From contig CM043969.1 of NCBI GenBank assembly GCA_014529385.2, positions 75,002,676-75,066,675 on the forward strand: a stretch of 64,000 nucleotides of DNA, read 5' to 3'. Each line of letters begins with the position of its first letter. Positions within the stretch are counted from its first letter, which is position 1. The translations under genes and the position numbers were made by a program. This document shows, piece after piece, positions 11,415 to 21,522 of this stretch. The notes beneath the pieces are model-generated. The model was given only the letters and a program-made list of their open reading frames with translations. It was not told the DNA's origin and searched no databases. This DNA is from Adiantum capillus-veneris (Eukaryota > Streptophyta > Polypodiopsida > Polypodiales > Pteridaceae).

Positions 11415-14400
11415 ATGGGAGTTCGGAAGCTTGTGGTGGAGGTGGTGGAGGGGCGCAATCTTATGCCAAAAGATGGGCAGGGCTCATCAAGTGCGTATGT
11501 ACAGGTCGATTTTGAAGGACGGCGTCAACGCTCTCAAACCAAAGCTAAGCAGCTCAATCCTGTTTGGAATGAAATCTTTGAATTCGAAGTTTTGAATCCA
11601 GCTGATATGCCAGATGAGTGTTTGGAGCTTAATGTATACAATGACAAGCACCTTAAGCGAAGCAAGTTCCTTGGTCGGATTTGCATCTGTGGTTCCTCGT
11701 TTGCCAAGAAAGGCGAAGAGCAGCTTCAGTTCTTACAGCTCGAGAAAAAGGGGTTGTTTTCTTCCATCAAGGGAGAGCTTGGTGTGAAAGTTTATTATTA
11801 TGACGAGCAACCCAAGCCACAACCTGAGCCCGAGAAAAAAGCTGAAGAAAAGCCTGCTGAAGCTTCTGTTCCTGCAGAGAATCCAAAAGGGGAGGAGAAA
11901 ACAGAGGAAGTGAAGAAGACAGAACAGAAGAAAGATGAAAAGCAGGAGGAAAATAAGGTACAGAAGACAGAGGAGAAGCAAGAGGAAAAGAAAGATAAGG
12001 AAGGAAAGAAAGAAGAGAAGGCAGAGGAAAAGAAGGAAGAGAAGGCGGAGGAGAAAAAGGAAGAGAAGGCGGAGGAGAGAAAGGAAGAGAAGAAAGAGAA
12101 GAAAAAGGAGGAGGTTGCTGCTGCTGTGGGTAAGAAAGATGAACAGAAAGAAAGCAAGGCAAAGGAGGACAGGAAGGAAGAGAAGAAAACAGAGAATAAA
12201 GAAGTTAAGAAAGAACAGGTTAAGGGACATAATCAAGAAGACAGAGAGAAACATCCCCCTATGCCTGCACCTGGTCCTGATCCAGCAGATTACTCATTGA
12301 AAGATACGAATCCTCCCCTCGGAGGCATCCATGGAGAGAAAATATGCACCTATGATCTGGTGGAGAAAATGCAGTACTTGTATGTGAGGGTGGTGAAGGC
12401 AAGGGGATTAGCAGTGAAGGATGTGACGGGAAGCTCTGATCCTTATGTCAAGCTCATCATTGGAAGCAAAAGCATTCAAACACCGATTGTTCCAAAGAGC
12501 CTTAATCCAGAATGGAACTTGGTATTTGCATTTGGGAAAGATGTTCTACATGGCCCTGTCCTTAAGATCACAGTCTGGGATCAAGACCTTGCAAAGAAAG
12601 ATGATTTTTTAGGTGCTGTGTGGTTTGATCTTCAGGAAATACCTGTGAGAGTTCCTCCTGATAGCCCCCTTGCCCCTCAGTGGTATCGACTAGAAGAAGT
12701 CCGAGGTCAAGGCAAAGTGCAGGGAGACATTATGCTCTCCGTTTGGATGGGGACGCAAGCTGATGAAGCTTTTTCTGAGGCATGGATTTCCGACACGGGG
12801 GGTTTTGCACACAATCGTTCTAAGGTTTACCTTTCCCCTAAGCTTTGGTATTTCAGAGTGAATGTTATTGAGGCCCAAGATTTACACCTGGGTGAGAAGT
12901 TGCGGTATCCGGAGATAAGTGTGAGAGTGCAATTGGGGTATCAAGTGATGAAGACTAGGGTGGCCAGAAATAGGAACACGTCTAGTCCGTTTTGGAATGA
13001 GGATCTTTTGTTTGTGGCTGCTGAACCATTTAATGAGCAAATGCTGCTTACTGTTGAGGAGAAAGTTAACTCCAGTAAAGATGAAATAATTGGGCAGGCT
13101 AACATCAGCTTGATAACTGTGGAGAAGAGGTATGACCACAAACTAGTGGCATCTAGGTGGTTTGATCTAGAGAAGAGTGGAACAGCAAATGAAAGGTTTA
13201 GGGGTCGAATCCATCTGAGGCTGTGCTTTGATGGGGGATATCATGTTATTGATGAAGCCGCATATATGAGCTCTGACCACAGGCCTACTGCCAAACAGCT
13301 ATGGAAGAAACCCTTGGGAGTCCTTGAAATTGGGATCCTTGGTGCCCAAAGTCTGCTGCCAATGAAGACAAAAGATGGCAGGGGATCCATTGATGCTTAC
13401 TGTGTTGCCAAGTATGGGCTAAAGTGGGTTCGTACGCGCACTGTTATGGATAGTTTCCAGCCTCGATGGAATGAGCAATACACATGGGAGGTCTATGACC
13501 CATGCACAGTGCTTACAGTGGGTGTGTTTGACAATTCACACATGCAACAGGCTGAGAAGGGGAGCAGCAAAGACGTTTGCATAGGGAAGGTCAGGATACG
13601 CTTATCTACATTGGAAGCCTTTCGTGTGTACACGAACTCCTATCCCCTTCTTGTGTTGCACCCATCTGGTGCCAAGAGAATGGGAGAGTTGGAACTTGCT
13701 GTAAGGTTTTCTGTGACTTCTACCTTCAGCGTTATGCATGCTTACACACAGCCTTTGCTACCTAAGATGCATTATCTATACCCACTTACCATTTCGCAGC
13801 AGGATCATCTTCGACAGATAGCCATGAAAATGGTGGCATCAAGATTGGCTCGCTCAGAGCCACCGCTTAAGCAGGAAGTCGTCAGGTTCATGTTGGATAC
13901 CAACTCAAGCTTTTGGAGCTTAAGGCGTACCAAGGCCAATTGGTACAGAATTATGTCTGTCCTGTCACCTATAGTCGCGGTAGCTCGGTGGCTAGATGAT
14001 GTCTGCCAATGGCGTCAACCACTTACTAGTGTGCTTGTGCATGTGCTTTTTCTCATACTTGTTTGGTTTCCGGAGCTCATTTTGCCAACAGTTTTTCTTT
14101 ATATGTTTCTCATTGGTGCATGGCATTACCGTTTTCGTCCACGCTCTCCTTCCCATATGGATGCTCGTATATCGCACGCAAATGCAGTCTCTCCTGATGA
14201 GTTAGATGAGGAGTTTGATACTGTCCCCAGCTCCAAGCCTCCAGATATTATTAAGGTAAGGTATGAACGACTTCGTGCCCTCGCAGGAAAAATACAAAGT
14301 GTTCTTGGGGACATTGCCTCTCAAGGTGAACGGGTGCAGGCCCTCTTGAGCTGGCGGGATCCTCGTGCAACCACTATTTTCATTGTGTTTTGCCTTGTAG

Positions 14401-14552
14401 TTGCTGGTTTTCTGTACGTGCTTCCATTTCATGTAGCTGCTGTCCTCATTGGTCTTTACCTTCTTCGGCATCCACGTTTTCGACATCGGCATCCTCCAGT
14501 AACACTAAACTTTTTTCGTCGCCTTCCTTCTTTGTCTGACAGGATATTGTGA
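11415..14552 (+). CDS. MCTP: Multiple C2 domain and transmembrane region protein (MCTP, QUIRKY-type)
   Basis: This is an intact single-exon frame of 1045 residues. C2A (about 1-125) begins VRKLVVEVVEGRNLMPKDGQ. A highly charged Lys/Glu linker (about 130-300) follows. C2B (319-440) has Asp in both calcium loops (TGSSDPY, WDQDLAKKDD); C2C (477-600) lacks most of them; C2D (634-760) keeps DGRGSIDAY. The phosphoribosyltransferase C-terminal domain (from about 804) holds two hydrophobic segments (870-905 and 985-1020). Plant MCTPs sit in the ER membrane, many at plasmodesmata, and their C2 domains contact plasma-membrane lipids; QUIRKY acts in organ shape and cell-to-cell signalling. Four C2 domains with a long C2A-C2B linker fit the QUIRKY group rather than the three-C2 FTIP group. 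The start is the first Met giving a full C2A. Closest orthologue not determined. Confidence 0.95.
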   Translation: MGVRKLVVEVVEGRNLMPKDGQGSSSAYVQVDFEGRRQRSQTKAKQLNPVWNEIFEFEVLNPADMPDECLELNVYNDKHLKRSKFLGRICICGSSFAKKGEEQLQFLQLEKKGLFSSIKGELGVKVYYYDEQPKPQPEPEKKAEEKPAEASVPAENPKGEEKTEEVKKTEQKKDEKQEENKVQKTEEKQEEKKDKEGKKEEKAEEKKEEKAEEKKEEKAEERKEEKKEKKKEEVAAAVGKKDEQKESKAKEDRKEEKKTENKEVKKEQVKGHNQEDREKHPPMPAPGPDPADYSLKDTNPPLGGIHGEKICTYDLVEKMQYLYVRVVKARGLAVKDVTGSSDPYVKLIIGSKSIQTPIVPKSLNPEWNLVFAFGKDVLHGPVLKITVWDQDLAKKDDFLGAVWFDLQEIPVRVPPDSPLAPQWYRLEEVRGQGKVQGDIMLSVWMGTQADEAFSEAWISDTGGFAHNRSKVYLSPKLWYFRVNVIEAQDLHLGEKLRYPEISVRVQLGYQVMKTRVARNRNTSSPFWNEDLLFVAAEPFNEQMLLTVEEKVNSSKDEIIGQANISLITVEKRYDHKLVASRWFDLEKSGTANERFRGRIHLRLCFDGGYHVIDEAAYMSSDHRPTAKQLWKKPLGVLEIGILGAQSLLPMKTKDGRGSIDAYCVAKYGLKWVRTRTVMDSFQPRWNEQYTWEVYDPCTVLTVGVFDNSHMQQAEKGSSKDVCIGKVRIRLSTLEAFRVYTNSYPLLVLHPSGAKRMGELELAVRFSVTSTFSVMHAYTQPLLPKMHYLYPLTISQQDHLRQIAMKMVASRLARSEPPLKQEVVRFMLDTNSSFWSLRRTKANWYRIMSVLSPIVAVARWLDDVCQWRQPLTSVLVHVLFLILVWFPELILPTVFLYMFLIGAWHYRFRPRSPSHMDARISHANAVSPDELDEEFDTVPSSKPPDIIKVRYERLRALAGKIQSVLGDIASQGERVQALLSWRDPRATTIFIVFCLVVAGFLYVLPFHVAAVLIGLYLLRHPRFRHRHPPVTLNFFRRLPSLSDRIL

Positions 14553-15115
14553 TTTTGCTCATGTTTTGACATGAGCCTTTTGTGGGCAGGGTCACTTGTA
14601 AATACTGCTTGTTGACCCCTCTTTGAGCTTGGAAGCAAAAAAGCTACACGGAATTTTACCACTGCTTTTTGTAAAGTTATGTGAATGCAGGCAAGAAATA
14701 ATGCACCTGCTTATGTAGCTTTACTTTTTAAATCTCCAAACCTAGCAGTGGGTTCATACTCAAGCTATTAATTTAGCCACAATGGGTTCATATTTCACGG
14801 AGCCAGATTGGCCTCTTTCTGACTCTCAGTACATGTTTGCAGAAGTATATAATATATATTTTCAGTTTTTATTACTCATGTAGGTTGTATGGAAGGAGTC
14901 TCAGTGTTGTTAACTGGTTGATTGATCCCTTGTAGCTCACATTTTCCCTTAGTGCTTTCTCAGACACACAGGTACAGGTTTATTGATCCCTTGTAGTTTG
15001 CTTAGTCCTTAACTGATATGTATCAGTGTGATACATTTGCTACAAAACGCCACCATTGTAATGTTTGTTTTTGGTCCCATGGGGGTCATATCTGACCTCC
15101 GTGGACAATAATTCA
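14553..15115 (+). other. 3' flank of the MCTP gene
   Basis: AT-rich, non-coding, with the phrase TTGATCCCTTGTAG repeated at about 14921 and 14981. It probably contains the 3' untranslated region and poly(A) site, but no clear signal can be chosen. Confidence 0.4.
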
Positions 15116-15253
15116 ATCTCTCTCTCTCTCTCTCATTTGAGTTAAAAGCCATGCAAAGATTTTGAGTCACAATAATAAGCGTGACATGAACTTTGATGTT
15201 GTGACATGAACTTTGTGGTGATCGACTCAAAATCTTTGCATGGCTTTTATCTC

Positions 15254-15290
<37 letters not shown>
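15116..15290. repeat. Foldback: 52-bp inverted repeat with (TC)n/(GA)n ends
   Basis: The left arm (15116-15167) and right arm (15224 to about 15275, the GA run continuing to 15290) are reverse complements with a single mismatch. The unique part reads GACTCAAAATCTTTGCATGG on the right arm. The 56-base loop contains GTGACATGAACTTT twice. Confidence 0.92.
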
Positions 15291-15294
<4 letters not shown>

Positions 15295-16014
15295 GGTGGG
15301 ATTGTGTACGCTTCCCTTTTTCAATCAAAGTTCCTTCTATCCGAGTCGAGCGTGCTAAACTGACCACCACAAATAAGAGCAAGTGATCTTTAGTACATTC
15401 TATAAACTGATAATTTACTACCATGCAGAAAAGGTGGTGGTTGGTCCATGGCAAGGAGGCTGAACAAATGCTACCAGCATGGTCTTAGGAGGACTAGTAG
15501 ATTGAGAATTCAAGACTATGTCAATAGAGATTTGCTTGTTGCTCATGTTGGTTGTGTATGTGCAAGGGCTTTCGGTAGAAGGTCAATGCTCGTCATCTTG
15601 TCTTCCTCATCCATACGGTAAAGGAGCCAGTTGTAACACATGTGCCTTTTAAAAAGTCATGCAGGCCCCAATTTAGAGACGAAAATTTGGAATATGTTAG
15701 GAATCTTGCTTATGTGTCAACTTGTGATTTGTTGAAAACTATACCATTACTGGGCGTTGGGTGTTTCTAACCCCTAAAAGACCTCCAAATTTAAACTTTC
15801 TCAAATGATTGCCCAAATTAAATCAGAAAAATATCAAACTTGGTATTACCTAATCCGCCTTTGCATGAGGAATCTCATGCAAATTTCAAAATTCAAATTT
15901 GATCAAATTTGCAAAATCCCACCCAAAATTACACTTTTTTTCTTGAGTGTCTCTAAACTGGCTCCTTTACCCTAGGTACATGGATGTACACGAGTTTTGA
16001 GTGCACAAGCTCTT

Positions 16015-16160
16015 TTTTTTTATTATAAAACAAGCCATTTGAAGCCTCAACTAGTTTTACGGGATTGTACCCACTCACCCACACCCTCATGGCTCAAGGG
16101 TTGAACCATAGTGGGTGCGCTTAAAGCCCTCACCTTACCACTAGGCCAACTTCGGTTCAA
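16015..16160 (-). mobile_element. tRNA-derived SINE
   Basis: On the minus strand the 146-bp body starts near CCGAAGTTGGCCTAGTGG, containing an A box (TGGCCTAGTGG), then a B box (GGTTCAACCC) about 40 bases later, and ends in an A-rich tail (TATAATAAAAAA). It is bounded by an 18-bp target duplication with one mismatch: TTGAGTGCACAAGCTCTT at 15997-16014 and TTGAGTGTACAAGCTCTT at 16161-16178. These are diagnostic of a polymerase III SINE moved by a LINE. Confidence 0.88.
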
Positions 16161-17730
16161 TTGAGTGTACAAGCTCTTTATGTCTTTTATTTAGGCTTGA
16201 AAGGTGCATTGGAAGTCAATGCAATTTCATTTTCAATGAAAGTTTGGACTATTTTGCTTTGGTGTATCTCATTCAATAAAAACTGAAGTGCGCTTGATCA
16301 GAATAAGATAAAAGTTAGCATCTAATGCAGTGAGGATGGCGTCTTATGCTTGCTAATCTTTGAGAAGTAGTAACCCTTGTTGCCACATTGCTCCATCTTG
16401 GGGTGGCATGCCACAAGTTATTTTTCATGAGGTAGCATGTCAGCTTGATTTTGTGTTTTGAGAGCCTATCCCTTGAACTTGTCTAGGGATTCCTTGTGCA
16501 TAGTGTATTAAGTACATGAGTCTATGAGGGAAAGGTCTTACCTCCATTGATTTGAGCCAGTGTTTCTATTCCATTTTTCAGCTCAAAGATTAGTGTATCA
16601 TCATTGTGTTTAATGATCTAAACGCACATTCCTCCATTGGGTATAAGAGATACACTTCGTGGGAAGCCAGTGTCAAATATATACCGTTATGGAAGCTCAA
16701 TGGGATGAGGTATGTATGACCAGAGAGAAGGATAACAAGAAAAATTACAAGCCCTTGCAATAAGAAATTGATGTTAATTGGTAGCATTAGCTAAACGAGG
16801 AGGATTGTTTACCGTCTGGTTTTGAGCTGATTGTCAAGCATGACTTTGAATCATAAAATTTGGTACGCAAGTTGGGCCTATAGGGTTGCACATCTGTGCC
16901 ATAGGGTTTGATATAGTCAGGTTATTATACTTGGAAAGGTCACTCCACAGTGGTTGTGGATTTCTATAGAGCTCGATAGGAGGGTTTGTCAAAAACCTTC
17001 TATATAGAGAGAGGGAACCCTTAAAACTCTGCCTATTCTCAGGTCAAATTGTGATTGAGCTACATAGATGGGCTTTGGAAGCTGAAGATAAAGGTCTTGG
17101 ATGCCATTAAGAATGACTAAAGGCTTAGTTAAGAGAATGTTGGTGATAGATAAACCACTTTGGTTTTGGCTTGTGGATGGGTGAGACTCAACAAACTTTC
17201 ACGAGTGATACAATGTGCACAAGGATATTGTTACCTTAGGGTAGTTCATACACGTGGAGAAAAGATTTAGGATAGAGGAGGTGAACACAAGTCTCGGAAT
17301 AGGCTGTGTGCTTAATCTTACACAAACTCTTGTCCAAACTCCTATAAAGCAACTGACCAAAGTCCAAATTAGAAGCATTGGGGGTAGAGTTGGATAGAGG
17401 AAAATATGCGCTCAAAAAGAGTTCTAAAAGGAAGAAGGGATGGCCAATCTGGTTGCTTGGATTTTATAATTATGTAACATGAAACCTCCCAACATTTTCT
17501 ATCTAAAACCAATAAGATCCTTGTTAAAACAATAGAAAATAAGGACCATATCTTTCAAACCATAAGGAGGCTAAGTAATGTACGTAGTGGCCATCTTTTC
17601 GCCACCCCTTTAAAGAAAAACTTTCTTTCATTGTAGATTGTATCTCCCTTTGGTTTTGCAATTGAAATTCTCTCCACTAGAGTTATTTTTTGTTAAAAAT
17701 TTTCCTCATTGAAACATTATTGCACAACTT

Positions 17731-18610
17731 TAAAAAAAACCAAGTATTCAAGCGTGCGAAACGATTCCATAAGATTAGGAAAATTATAGGTGCCAAAATG
17801 GGGGTAATCCAAAAATGGATGGTTGGAGAAGGGAGAGTACCACCAAACGCGTTTCGCTCTTATGAGCTCTTCAGTGTGGTGTTATAGAATGTGATGTATG
17901 AGAGGAGGAGGTAGGGGTTTATAAAGGGTGCTTGTAAGATTCTAAGGTTTAATGACTTCTTGGGGAACAACATTTTTTGGGAGGAGTGGTATTAAAGACC
18001 AAGTACTAGGGTACTGGGAGAGGAGTTAAGGTGATTAGGGTATGGATGTAAGTTAAAGGTAAGGTTTCATAGTACAATTTTTGGGAATGAGAGAGTGGGG
18101 TAAAAGTGTAAATAAGGGGGGGGTTTTGAGGTGAGGGGAAAGAATCATCATGAAAAGAAAGGAGAAAGGTTGTGTTATACAATGAAAGATTTTATTTGAA
18201 GAGGTTAACAGTAAGCTCAATATGGTTTTGACAAGGGTATAAAAAGTGTCCAAAGGGTATTTCAAAGGTATGTAGGTAAGGTGGAGGGGTTCAAGAGTAT
18301 CCCCAAAATATTGAGCTATAGATAGGATGGTGCAAGAGAAAAACTATAATTTTATAGGAAAAGATTATGCACGAAAAAGAGAAATTGGGAGAGACGAGAG
18401 AGGTTATAGCGTGTGGGGTTTATAAGTTGGATCGAGGGGTGTAAAGTATGTACCAGAAGGCTATGGATGTTGGGCCCTAAATTCCAACAAATAGTTGGTC
18501 TAGGGAGGTTGGAGAGATTAGCATCAAGTTGGCAAGCTTTAGAAATTGGATTGCTAATACATTCAAAGGGTAAAAGTTTTCTAGTGGTCGGTGTGAAGGG
18601 GATTTTGAAC
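17731..18610 (-). mobile_element. Antisense PLE tail, left duplicate
   Basis: Reading on the minus strand from 18610: the conserved PLE C-terminal coding end (FKIPFTPTTRKLLPFECISN, then PTICWNLGPNIHSLLVHTL), a 3' UTR and a hammerhead motif at 17838-17882. Homology ends at about 17731 near an A-rich run. At 18610/18611 it meets a sense PLE copy directly, tail against tail. Confidence 0.85.
17838..17882 (-). ncRNA. Hammerhead ribozyme motif, antisense
   Basis: The minus strand has CTGAAGA (core position 7 is variable in hammerheads), stem II GCTC-ATAA-GAGC, then GAA, the palindrome ACGCGT and TTTGGTGG. Stem I pairs imperfectly. The core bases are retained. Confidence 0.8.
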
Positions 18611-19865
18611 ACATTAAAATCTCCAGTACCATCTCCCATACCCGTGCCATTATCCTTGACATTGAGTTCTTTAAAGGTACCCGCTTCACCTCCTCTGGCC
18701 TCTCGGACTCCTATTGTTTTCAAAAACCTTTGAATGCCTACAACTACATCCCGTGGATCTCATGGCACCCTACCTATCAAAAGGTCGCCTTCATCATCTC
18801 AGAACTCAAAAGATATATTATTCGGTAATCATCCATGAAGGGATACCTGTACCTCCGTACCCTTTTTTACCTACGCCTTCGGGCTAAGGGCTACCCGGCC
18901 AACTTTCTTCTAAAAGTTTTTTACAAAGTTTCTTACCTCAATCGCACCTCACTCCTCCTACCTTCGCACAAAAAAACAAAAAATCCACCCACTGTGTTTA
19001 AAATTCCCTTCACACCCACCACTAGAAAAATGCTACCCTCCCAAAGTATTAGCAATCCCATTTCTAAAGCCTGCCAACTCAATACCAATCTTTCCCACCT
19101 CCCTAGACCTACCATTTGTTGGACCTCCGGACCCAACATTCATAGCCTTTTGGTACATAGCCTACACCCCCCTTGATACTAATCCTTTTTCCCACAAGTT
19201 TTCTCTTTATGCCTTCCACACCACCCCTACCCCTCCGGCCTACTCTATTCGGTTCGTATACAATTTTCAGTTCTCAGTTTTCCTTCCACTTCTTTTGTTT
19301 ATCTTATACAACTCAAAAAATTCCGGAGACACTGGAACCCCCCTCCCCTAGTCTTACCTTTGGACTCGTCTTTTTTGCCACCTTCATGAAGTTCTAACCA
19401 CTTTAATTTTTGGCATCATCTAAAGTAGCCCCTCATTCTCACTACTACCCCACTTTAATTTTCGGCATCACCTGCAGCAGTAGCCCCTCATTCTCACTAC
19501 TACCCACTCTCTTATTCCCAAAAAAATCCAGTCTCAATTTGGTACCCTAGTACCTTGGATTTTGACCTACACTTTAATTTTTGGCATCACCTATCCAAGA
19601 AATTCCACTCTCAAATTGGTACCCTAGTACCTGGGATTTTGACCTACACCTTAACTCCTCTTAACTCCTCTCCTTGTACCTCGGTACTTAGTTTTAAATT
19701 CCACTTCCCTCCATGTACCCTGGTACTCAGTATTAAACTCCACCCCCCTCCATGTACCCTAGTACTCAGTCTTGAATTCTACTCCTCTCAAAAAATCTTA
19801 ACCAAGCACCCTTTATAAACCCCTACCCTCTCCCCCTTGCCTTACAAACACATTCTACCAACAAC

Positions 19866-19908
19866 ACCACCACTGATGAGCTCTTAAGAGCGAAACGTAT
19901 TTGGTGGT
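19866..19908 (+). ncRNA. Hammerhead ribozyme motif, PLE-2 left repeat
   Basis: Stem I ACCACCA (19866-19872) pairs with TGGTGGT (19902-19908). CTGATGA, stem II GCTC-TTAA-GAGC and GAA are intact. Stem III reads ACGTAT instead of the palindrome ACGCGT found in the other copies, which weakens it. Confidence 0.88.
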
Positions 19909-20669
19909 ACTCACCCCTCTACTCCCCGCTCTATTATTACCAAGCTAATTTCGACATCCATCAATTTTTCTTCAATCCTATGGAGTCGTCTCGCACGCTT
20001 GAGTTATTTGTTATCTTTTGAAAAAAGTTTTGATTTTGAACACCATAAGCGTTGCATGACGCCAGCTTCCCTTCCTTCCTTCCTCCCCCCGGACCCGCTC
20101 CCGCCTTCAATAACTTGCAATTTTAATTACTTTAAATCCTTCTTGACTTTGCACCGCCACATTTTTATATGCCCACACCTTTAAAGCTTGCCTTTCTCTT
20201 TTTTGAACCAAACTTCGCTTTAAAAACCAAGCCTTTTTTGAACCAAACGTCCTTGATTAAATAACCAACCCTTTTTGTTGAGCCAAGCTTCCAAGCTTCC
20301 TTTTTAAAAAAATATCAAATCCTTTAGTTCCCAGCTCGGATAACAGGGCCTCTATTTTATTTTTCCACCTCTCTTCCAAGACTTGGGGAGTCCCGCCTAC
20401 ATCACGATGTGACTTCTCCATTTTACCTCGCCTAGGGCTAAGTACCCAGGTTTCCCTTACTGCAACCCCCGCACACTCCACAGTCGGAGCTCGACTTTGA
20501 CTATGGCTCTCATAGCTTTAACACTGTGCCTTTATCCACCTCCGTCTTCTACCTACATCAAACCCAACCTTTGCACCTCACGGCCTTACTGCAGCTCAAT
20601 CCTCAGCACCACACAAGCCCCGCAACACCTTCTCTGTCAAATCCTAACAAGCCTCAACACTTACCTCTT

Positions 20670-20688
20670 CCCCCCCCCCCCCCCCCCC
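20670..20688. repeat. Poly(C) run in PLE-2 5' region
   Basis: About 19 cytosines; the matching place in the right repeat (about 26317) has fewer, as expected for a slipping homopolymer. Confidence 0.9.
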
Positions 20689-20973
20689 TCCTCTTCTTGC
20701 TCGTCGCACTTACAACAATTCTGTGGCGCTTTCTAAAGCTCTCCCTACAGGCCGAGTGCACGGCATCACTTTCTTGTTACGAGTCTGTTTCCGAGGATTT
20801 AATCCAGCCGCTTCAAAATACCCCGCCTGGACTAAAGCACCTCTACCTATTGCGCTGGGCGTCAACGGCGGCTCTCGTCTGCAGCAACTGCAACCCGTGC
20901 AACTCACAGGCCTACTGCAGTTCAGTGCCAGCCCTGCACAAGCATCACTACACCTCCTCAGTCCCGCCCCTTC

Positions 20974-21522
20974 GAAGAGCAAACCTTTGCTTACTGCTCT
21001 ACCTGCCGATCCACGCTGAAGAACTCCTCTCCGACCCTGTCCGACTATCTATCCACCGCCGGTAGTTTCTCTTGGTAAACAGCATGGCCATCAACAATGG
21101 CAGCACTGCGCAGAGCCCAACGAGCGCAAGAAAGAAAAGGAGATGGAGTTGTCTGTGGGCCTCGGCTTAGAGCATTGCACAGTCAAGAAAAAATCCAAAA
21201 AACCCCACCTCCTTGTCATCGTGACAAGCCCTCAACCCTTGCAATTGGTGTTGGCGGACCCCTATGAACGTGTGTATGCAAGCTCACTTTCTCACACTGC
21301 TTATTGACGGGAGCATTATTTACTGCGTTCTCCCCATACATCAGCACATACAAACACCTACATTATAAGCCCTATTCATGCGCCCCTACTGTGCACTTGT
21401 TTTCTTCGATTTCACACCTAGCCCCGACACTGTTCACAGATCGTTTGTTTTACCCTTTCCCATCGACCTCCACATTCGGACGCCCTACCCTACAATCTTT
21501 GGGTTACCCTCTCTTTATTGTA
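20974..21522 (+). other. PLE-2 5' untranslated region
   Basis: This unique part between the left repeat and the first Met has short open stretches but no conserved protein. It would hold the promoter or leader of the element; no box can be named with confidence. Confidence 0.45.

Larger units (their letters stand above)
15291..18610. repeat. Segmental duplication, left copy (partner 26669-29976)
   Basis: About 3.3 kb is nearly identical to 26669-29976 at an offset of about 11,377. It consists of 2.4 kb of non-coding DNA carrying a SINE, followed by an antisense PLE tail from about 17731. The duplicate starts at the GA run. The left copy stops at 18610, where sense PLE sequence begins. Confidence 0.93.
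18611..20973 (+). repeat. PLE-2 left pseudo-LTR
   Basis: It starts within the reverse-transcriptase end (ACATTAAAATCTCCAG) and includes the C-terminal coding tail (18835-19176), a 3' UTR with tandem units (CTTTAATTTTTGGCATCACC and CCATGTACCCTAGTACTCAG repeats), a hammerhead motif and the following 5' region. It is a direct repeat of 24261-26570. Confidence 0.9.

Noticed and set aside
11733..12254. Long open frames on the minus strand (Leu/Phe- and Ser-rich) opposite the MCTP linker
   Set aside because: They are the complement of the Lys/Glu codon repeats and carry no domain; composition explains them.
18835..19176. Separate small gene at 18835-19176 and 24485-24826
   Set aside because: These are the C-terminal tail of the PLE polyprotein, in frame with the reverse transcriptase once the stop is passed, and present in PLE-1 as well.
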